From Armigeres subalbatus (lineage: Eukaryota; Arthropoda; Insecta; Diptera; Culicidae): 64,000 nucleotides of DNA. Under the pieces are notes generated by a model. It was not told the origin of the DNA and ran no database searches. It saw only the letters and a list, made by a program, of their open reading frames with translations. A program made the translations under genes and the position numbers. The stretch spans positions 107,733,935 to 107,797,934 of the forward strand of contig NC_085139.1 in assembly GCF_024139115.2 (NCBI RefSeq), written 5' to 3'. Below are positions 58,271-64,000 of the stretch, in pieces (position 1 is the first letter of the stretch; each line of letters begins with the position of its first letter).

Positions 58271-59623
58271 AAAAGAGATGATACGGCTCATACCTCACGG
58301 GTTGTCTTCTGGTTCTCGAAGACTGGCGAAGCTGGCTCGGTTCCTGCTGAATAGTAGCTCTTGGTGGCTTGACTGGTGCTCGGCGATGAACCTCCCTTGA
58401 CTGTAGTTCATTGAGGATATTGCTGCTTGCTGAAGCTGACTGCAACGGTTCGGATGGTTCTGGTACTGCTGGTACAGTAGCTGAAGGTTGACTGAGCCCG
58501 CATGAATCCAAAAGTATACTGAGCGGGATTTGAGTACACTTGTTTTGCGCTGTTGATGATAGTTGTTCTGATTCATACCGTTTCTTCAGTTGATTGCAGT
58601 GTGACCTAATAAGGTTCCGCTTTTCCGGTAGCCACACGTTGTAGATGACTCGACCAATCCGTTCTAGTACTTGACCGGGTTCCCATGACCAGGTATTGTT
58701 TCGATGTACTTTCGTCCAAACCAGCTCTTCTGCATCGTAGTTTCTTGCTTTCGTGCCATGCTTACGGTTGAACTGACTTTCTTGCTTTGATTCAGCTTGC
58801 TTGTAGAACGAAGTTGGTGGTTTCAGTAGATCTAATGATGTCCTTAGTTTTCTTCCCAGTAACAGTTCTGCTGGTGACTTCCCTTCAGGTGCGCTACGAC
58901 AAGGAGTTGAGCGGTAGCACAGAAGAAAAGTGTCAATAGCATCGCGGAGTGTTTCTCCCCCCGATGTGATTTTACGAAGTCCTCGCTTGAATGTGTCGAC
59001 GAATCTCTCGGCGAGTCCGTTTGACTGTGGATGATACGGCGGCGTTTTCAAATGTAGGATGCCACTGTTACTGCAAAAGGCTTCAAAATCTTCACTGGTG
59101 AACTGTGTACCGTTGTCTGTAACCAATGTTTCCGGCATTCCATTTCTGGAAAAGATCTCACGGAACATGGCCACTGTAGCGGACGTTGTAATACGTTTGG
59201 TAGAGATGACTTCTGGCCACTTACTGAATGCGTCGACAACAATCAAATAGTAATTACCGTCGACTGGTCCAGCATAGTCTGCATGAATTCGCTGCCAAGG
59301 TTTTTCTGGTGTAGGCCAAGATTCCATGTTGGTTTTACTGTTGGTCTTGGCTGCTCTCGAACATTCTACGCACGTACGAACACGATGATTGATCTGCTCG
59401 TCGATTCCAGGCCAATAGACGTAGTTACGTGCTATGGATCGCATTCTTTCTACTCCAGGATGTCCTTTGTGTAGTACTCGTAGAACTCGATCTCGAAATT
59501 TTGATGGAATAACCAGTCGTTCCCCATAGGTGAGGCAATCGGAGACAATGGCTAAACTGCCCCGACGCTGGTAAAACTGTTGAAGCTGTGGATCGCTGAT
59601 TTTGGACTGATTTGACGGCCATA
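58269..59623 (-). pseudogene. Ty3/gypsy pol: integrase (uninterrupted part)
   Basis: Integrase joins element DNA to the chromosome. Visible: the His/Cys zinc region (HKGHPGVERM near 59450, CVECSRAAK near 59355) and the catalytic core with the three acidic residues (HADYAGPVDG near 59275, TDNGTQF near 59130, NGLAERFVDTFKRG near 59010). A C-terminal domain follows and a basic Ser/Arg-rich tail ends with TGA/TAA-type stop at 58269. The reading frame is open throughout and continues on the other side of a MITE (59624-60038). The family looks like the Mag/K02A2.6-like group, by gag and pol style; that is inference. Confidence 0.82.
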
Positions 59624-60038
59624 CCCGCATAATTACAAACTGTACATGGATATTTTCCCGTGCGGTCGACAACAGTATCCTTTACTGTTGACAACTGTAA
59701 ATGAACAATCTCATATAAAGTTTTAACAGTTTGTGGTACGGTTATTTGACAAATAACAATATGTTGAATGGGTTGTTAAGTTATGTCACCATAAAAATCG
59801 TCTGTTTTCGCGTGCAAAATTTTCGCTCAACAGTATGATAAAATGTTGACATATAATGCAGGAAATAAAGAACATTTTAGAGACAGCATGTTATATGTTG
59901 ACATTTAGTGATGATGTCGAGCAGTTATGGTTGAATCGATCGAAAAGTATTCGATAACCGCAACGTAAATTGTGAAGCTATATCTTACATCGTAATAATG
60001 ATTCTGACCATATAACATGGTGTTTTATATTATGCGGG
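59624..60038. mobile_element. MITE with CCCGCATAAT ends, 3-bp TSD
   Basis: CCCGCATAAT (59624-59633) is exactly inverted at 60029-60038. ATA flanks both ends (59621-59623, 60039-60041). It splits the pol gene between RNase H and integrase, and the pol frame is continuous when the 415 bp plus one ATA are ignored. Confidence 0.85.
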
Positions 60039-62134
60039 ATACTATTTGAACGAACTGCTTAACCTGCTTCAATACTGCATCCGACTGTGTTCCTGCTTGA
60101 ATCATCTTGAACGTGACTGGCAGAGCTTCCACTGATTGCTTGACGATGTCTTCCATGGTGTCTTCCAGTTCAATCGATGCGATGACATATTCTTCATTCG
60201 GACGGACGTGAGTGTTGATCAGGCGAGAAAGGATATCAACATAACCAAAACTTTCCGTACTCACGTATTTGATGTTGAAATCGTACAGTAGCAGCGTTAA
60301 TGCCCATCGCTGTAGTCTGTTGGCTGTATATACTGGAATGCCTTTCTTGGAACCAAAAATAGCTAGTAAAGGCTTGTGATCCGTTTCCAGTATAAACTGT
60401 CGTCCAAAAATCATACGGTGGAACCGGGTTACGGCGAAAATCAGTGCGAGTCCTTCCTTCTCGATTTGGCTGTAGTTGGACTCGGCTGGTGTAAGACTTC
60501 TCGACGCATAGGATATCGGTTTCACTGATCCATCTGGTAGCTTGTGGGCAATGCGCGCACCGATTCCGTAATTTGACGCATCCGCCGACACTATGATTTC
60601 CAAGTTTGGATTGTAGTGCGAAAGTGTTAACGGTGACTGCAGGATTTCTCGGAACCGATTGAATGATCTTGAGGCGGTGGCATGGTGGCGATAGCTGCTG
60701 TCTTATTCGGATCGGGTCTGATTCCATCACCATCCAGAATTTGCCCCAAGTATTCCACTTGTTCCATGTTGAAATGGCACTTCTCGATCCGTACTGTTCT
60801 AACCGTTGAAGCACTTGTTTCAGATTGTAGTCGTGTTCTTCTTTGGTGCGACCACCCACTAACACGTCATCCAAATAACCAGAGGTCTTTTCGATACCAC
60901 TCAACACTGCGTCCATGATCTGCTGGAATGCACCCGGAGCTGATTTGATACCAGGTGTGAGGCGTGTATAGCGGAAAAGTCCCTTGTGGGTGTTGACTGT
61001 TAGCAGATGCTGATCTCGGGGATCCACTTCCACTTGTAGATACGCGTCCGACAGGTCGATGTGACTGAAAAACTTGCATCCGGCCATCTTGGTGAAAATG
61101 TCTTCTGGCAAAGGAAGCGGACACTGATTCGACTCCAAAACATCGTTGAGACCCGTCGAAAAATCAGCACAAATGCGAACCTTACCGTTCGGTTTCCGCA
61201 CTACGACGATCGGAGCTGCCCAATCTGAATGATTGATTGGTTTGAGGATTCCCAAATTCTGCAATCGATGAAGTTCATCTTCTACCGCACCTTGTACACT
61301 GTATGAAACTGGACGTTTTGGTCGGTAAACTGGTTTTGGTTCTCCTTTCAGCGTCAATCGCACTTTTGTTTTTGTGCAAAGTCCCATTTCGTTTGAAAAC
61401 ACTTTTGGGAACTGAACTTGCAGAGTATTTTGGGTACGTGTTTGTTCACCACTGATCTTGTTACAAAACGAACTGATAGGCACGTCCCATAATCCGAAAA
61501 GCTCAATCCAGTCAGAGCCAAGAATATTTAACTCCAGATTGGGTGAAGCAACACGACACAAACATCTCTTCGTTTTGTCACTGATGTTTACATTGCACAA
61601 AAATTCCCGGGCGAGATCAAGTGATTCCCCTGAAGCAGATTTGGCGTTGCATGACGGTGGAATTCCTTGAGGTTGTCCGATTTTTCGCCACAATTTGTCG
61701 GAGATAATTGTTATGTCCGACGCTGAATCAAACTGCAACCGAACCGGAACATCGTTGATATAGATTTCCACGTACTTCCTCCGCTGACTGATGTTCTTCA
61801 CTGACACAATATTCACATCCTTGCTGTGCTTAGAACTGTACTTTTTCTTCTTGTTTTTACTGCCGCTGGTATTTCCAGTTGAAAAACAGGCACAATATCC
61901 TTCTTTATGTCCTTTTTTCTTGCACTCGCGACACTGATGTTCACGGAATGAGCAATCGGCAGAAAAATGCATTCCCCCACATGACCAACATGGGGTTTTC
62001 GGTTGATTGTAGTTCACTTTCCCCCCGGCACCTTGTTTGTGTTTAGGCTTGGAAGGTCGATCCTGATGAACTGCATTAACAGCACTGAATGATTGCTGTT
62101 TTTCTACAAGACTGTTGTCTTGTTTCAGGTTCAG
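60039..62134 (-). pseudogene. Ty3/gypsy gag C-terminus, protease, RT and RNase H
   Basis: Minus strand order: two gag knuckles (CWSCGGMHFSADC near 61985, CRECKKKGHKEGYC near 61925); protease with LQFDSASDITII near 61735 in place of the usual DTGA/DSGS; RT (WAAPIVVVRKPNGKVRICAD near 61190, HIDLSDAYLQVEV, catalytic YLDDVLVGG near 60865). The frame breaks just after QRLEQYG near 60800 and again near 60680, where about 50 residues of the connection region seem deleted. RNase H resumes near 60610 (SADASNYGIGARI, SRSLTPAESNYSQIEKEGLAL, ETDHKPLLAIFG). The MITE follows at 60038. Non-functional. Confidence 0.82.
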
Positions 62135-62166
62135 AGTTCAGTGCGTGATTTATCATGTTCCGGACA
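62133..62166 (+). promoter_or_regulatory. Inr plus DPE in monomer 1 (repeated every 99 bp)
   Basis: From monomer 2 on, TCAGTT occurs with A+1 at 62234, 62333 and so on, and GGACA lies at +28 to +32 (full RGWYV match). Monomer 1 keeps A+1 at 62135 and GGACA at 62162-62166; its upstream bases are the target's CAG. Monomer 8 has GGAAA, a mismatch, and the partial ninth lacks it. No TATA box. Confidence 0.65.
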
Positions 62167-62950
62167 GCAGAACGATCGCGCGGTCGCCCGAAATATCCTG
62201 TTCTGCACTGCGCGGCCGGTAATAAAATTAATCAGTTCAGTGCGTGATCTCTCTTGTTCCGGACAGCAGAACGATCGCGCGATCGGCCGAATTATTCTGT
62301 TCTGCATTGCGCGGCCGGTAATAAAATTAATCAGTTCAGTGCGTGTTTTATCATGTTCCGGACAGCAGAACGATCGTGCGGTCGCCCGAATTATTGTGTT
62401 CTGCACTGCGCGGCCGGTAATAAAATTAATCAGTTCAGTGCGTGATCTCTCTTGTTCCGGACAGCAGAACGATCGCGCGATCGGCCGAATTATTCTGTTC
62501 TGCATTGCGCGGCTGGTAATAAAATTAATCAGTTCAGTGCGTGTTTTATCATGTTCCGGACAGCAGAACGATCGTGCGGTCGCCCGAATTATTGTGTTCT
62601 GCACTGCGCGGCCGGTAATAAAATTAATCAGTTCAGTGCGTGATCTCTCTTGTTCCGGACAGCAGAACGATCGCGCGGTTGGCCGAATTATTGTGTTCTG
62701 CATTGCGCGACCGGTAATAAAATTAATCAGTTCAGTGCGTGTTTTATCATGTTCCGGACAGCAGAACGATCGTGCGGTCGCCCGAATTATTGTGTTCTGC
62801 ACTGCGCGGCCGGTAATAAAATTAATCAGTTCAGTGCGTGTTCTCTCTTGTTTCGGAAAGCAGAACGATCGCGCGGTCGGCCGAATTATTCTGTTCTGCA
62901 TTGCGCGGCCGGTAATAAAATTAATTAGTTCAGTGCGTGATCTCTCTTGT
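62135..62950 (+). repeat. Tandem array of 99-bp monomers (8.2 copies), alternating A/B types
   Basis: Monomer starts: 62135, 62234, 62333, 62432, 62531, 62630, 62729, 62828 and partial 62927. Type A has GTGTTTTATCATG, CGATCGTGCGGTCGCCC and CACTGCGCGG. Type B has GTGATCTCTCTTG, CGATCGCGCGATCGGCC and CATTGCGCGG. The types alternate, giving a 198-bp higher-order period. Each monomer has GCAGAAC...GTTCTGC inverted around a CGATCG-containing palindrome. The 99-bp length and lack of stops create long open frames on both strands; these are not taken as genes. Confidence 0.9.
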
Positions 62951-62951
62951 T

Positions 62952-63032
62952 TCAAAGCGGGCTTGGTAGTCATAAGGCTACTGCTTCTGCCTCATAAGCA
63001 GGAGGTCGTGGGTTCAATCCCAGGTCCGTTCC
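62952..63032 (+). mobile_element. tRNA-like domain of the retroposon
   Basis: AGCGGGC pairs with GTCCGTT as acceptor arms. D arm GTAG-TCATAAGG-CTAC, anticodon arm TCTGC-CTCATAA-GCAGG (anticodon CAT position), and T arm TGGG-TTCAATC-CCA follow, with a B box GGTTCAATCC. It matches the SINE head at 24009-24082. It could still be transcribed by Pol III from internal A and B boxes. Confidence 0.65.
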
Positions 63033-63584
63033 ATTCTCCTACTTTGTATCTTTCTCTTTATTTATCATGTTCTAGCAATCGCTAGAACTGGAAATGGACT
63101 TCCATACCGTTTCCATTACTATTCCTATACCTTCAACTTGAGTATTCTATCAGTAATCTGCTAGAATTGGAAATGAACTATAGAGCTCGTTTCCTTCATC
63201 CAATTAGAAAATCCATCAGTTACCTTCTCCTATCTATCACATTGGCAGCTCGTTAACCAAGACGGACCTCTGCCTCTCCAACCTAACCCAGAAATTCCAA
63301 CAAATTCCGCATGAGCTCGTGGCAAGTGCAGAGGTATATTCGGCTTGCAGTGGGCGAGTGATTGCATCATCATTTCCTCCCCCTTCCCTACATTGACTTG
63401 CATTCTGACGTGGCAGGCGCCAGTATGACCTAACAAATGAGATCACCAGTACTTGTACATTGAAGATGTGTGCTAGTCCCAAGCAAACATCTGTTGGTTC
63501 CCTGTGCAAGAACAGCTGATCTGGTCATAATGGAGTAGCAACTACGAGCAGTCAATCAAGTTCAAGCTCAAGCTCAAGCTCAAG

Positions 63585-64000
63585 ACTGTTGTCTTGTTTC
63601 AGGTTCAGTAAACTTTTACAATCTTCCACCACTTTTTCCAGAGAAATGTCTTCTGTCTCATTCAATTTGGTAATCAACCTCATACGAATGTCCGAATCTC
63701 GCGACGATTTCAGACCGCACACAAAAATGAGACATTTAAATTGCTCTTCGGACAGTTCTCGCAACTTGAAGTCCACACACGCTTTGTTCACTTTGCACGA
63801 ATACGACACAAAATCATCCGAATCTTCTTTTGTCGTTTGCAGACACAAATAACGGCGGTGAAACACAGAAACTGGAGATCCAAAAATCGTTTTCAATTTC
63901 GCGACTGTTTCACTGAATGTTAACTCTTTTGATAGTCTAGGCAAAATAAAACTTGTGAACCGTTCATGCGCTGCTGGATTCAATTTCCTCATCAGCAATC
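63585..64000 (-). pseudogene. Ty3/gypsy gag, N-terminal part (runs off window)
   Basis: The minus-strand frame is open from the window edge to the retroposon junction. It has a gag-type helical region (FTSFILPRLSKELTFSET, CKVNKACVDFKLRELSEEQ). Past the target duplication the frame reads through the TCAAGC tail as a Leu/Glu repeat, which is an artefact of the insertion. The 5' part and 5' LTR lie beyond 64000. Confidence 0.7.

Larger units (their letters stand above)
62135..63584 (+). mobile_element. Retroposon: 99-bp promoter-like monomers, tRNA-like domain, body, short tandem tail
   Basis: A direct duplication of at least 24 bp (62111-62134 and 63585-63608) flanks this unit and the gypsy gag frame is continuous without it. 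Order: eight 99-bp monomers plus a partial ninth, a tRNA-like domain with box B, a body of about 540 bp without clear ORF, and a tail of TCAAGC repeats (63562-63584). The first inserted base is the A of an initiator TCAGTT, as in the monomers. The tail and the target duplication indicate LINE-type reverse transcription. I do not recognise the family. Confidence 0.78.

Noticed and set aside
62135..62950. CRISPR-like array
   Set aside because: Repeats are contiguous 99-bp monomers without unique spacers, in a eukaryotic genome.
62952..63032. A functional tRNA-Met (CAT) gene
   Set aside because: Folding is possible but the T stem has a mismatch, the same head occurs in decayed SINE copies, and it lies inside a retroposon bounded by a target duplication.
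62093..63085. 330-codon open frame with a 33-residue repeat (and a 280-codon one on the other strand)
   Set aside because: It is the translation of the stop-free 99-bp monomers; the frame starts in gypsy gag sequence and ends in SINE sequence, and both strands are open alike.

Overview
The window looks like a stretch of a mosquito chromosome, genus Aedes (A. aegypti or a close relative). The evidence is a Feilai-type tRNA SINE, a Juan-type Jockey LINE, JAM1-like RTE LINEs, and I-superfamily LINEs carrying RNase H, all packed among MITEs, with only two candidate host genes. Species is inferred from remembered families; no search was run.

Layout. 120-9243: a DNA-transposon-like unit with 12-bp inverted ends, holding a MITE, a Feilai SINE and a full-length but decayed LINE (LINE A, 2969-8727, 13-bp target duplication). 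9513-9892: a MITE. 10177-13638: a full-length RTE LINE with a 14-bp target duplication and three in-frame stops. 13690-16505: tandem repeats, small MITEs and a tRNA SINE. 16658-22106: a TA-flanked MITE split by a non-coding 4.9-kb LTR retrotransposon with near-identical LTRs. 22360-24082: a degenerate repeat block and a SINE. 24440-27708: the main host gene, a protein with nine FLYWCH-type fingers on two exons. 28839-36390: an I-type LINE ORF2, an RTE copy in the opposite direction (itself holding a 202-bp RTE fragment), an RTE tail and an I-type ORF1. 36692-40695: a hAT element with an intron-containing transposase relic; another DNA element sits in that intron. 41134-44600: satellites, a large 15/30-bp minisatellite and repeats. 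44615-49100: a Juan LINE broken by a MITE (8-bp duplication) and a LINE fragment (16-bp duplication). 49509-50107: first exons of a ZAD zinc-finger gene. 50841-54164: a second LINE A-type copy inside another inverted-repeat element. 54370-57496: a Copia relic holding a 195-bp palindromic MITE. 57500-57660: a Harbinger-like MITE. 57969-64000: a Ty3/gypsy element on the minus strand that runs off the window, broken by a MITE and by an unusual retroposon at 62135-63584.

The best candidate for something undescribed is that last retroposon. It starts exactly at the A+1 of an initiator, carries eight 99-bp monomers that each contain an Inr and (in seven of eight) a DPE at +28 to +32, continues into a tRNA-like domain with box B, and ends in a short tandem tail; it is flanked by a direct duplication of at least 24 bp. 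LINE A shows the same start rule (Inr A+1 at its first base, DPE at +28). Host-gene functions: FLYWCH and ZAD proteins are DNA- or protein-binding nuclear factors by family knowledge; nothing here gives their targets. Nothing in the window resembles an operon or a multi-gene defence system.
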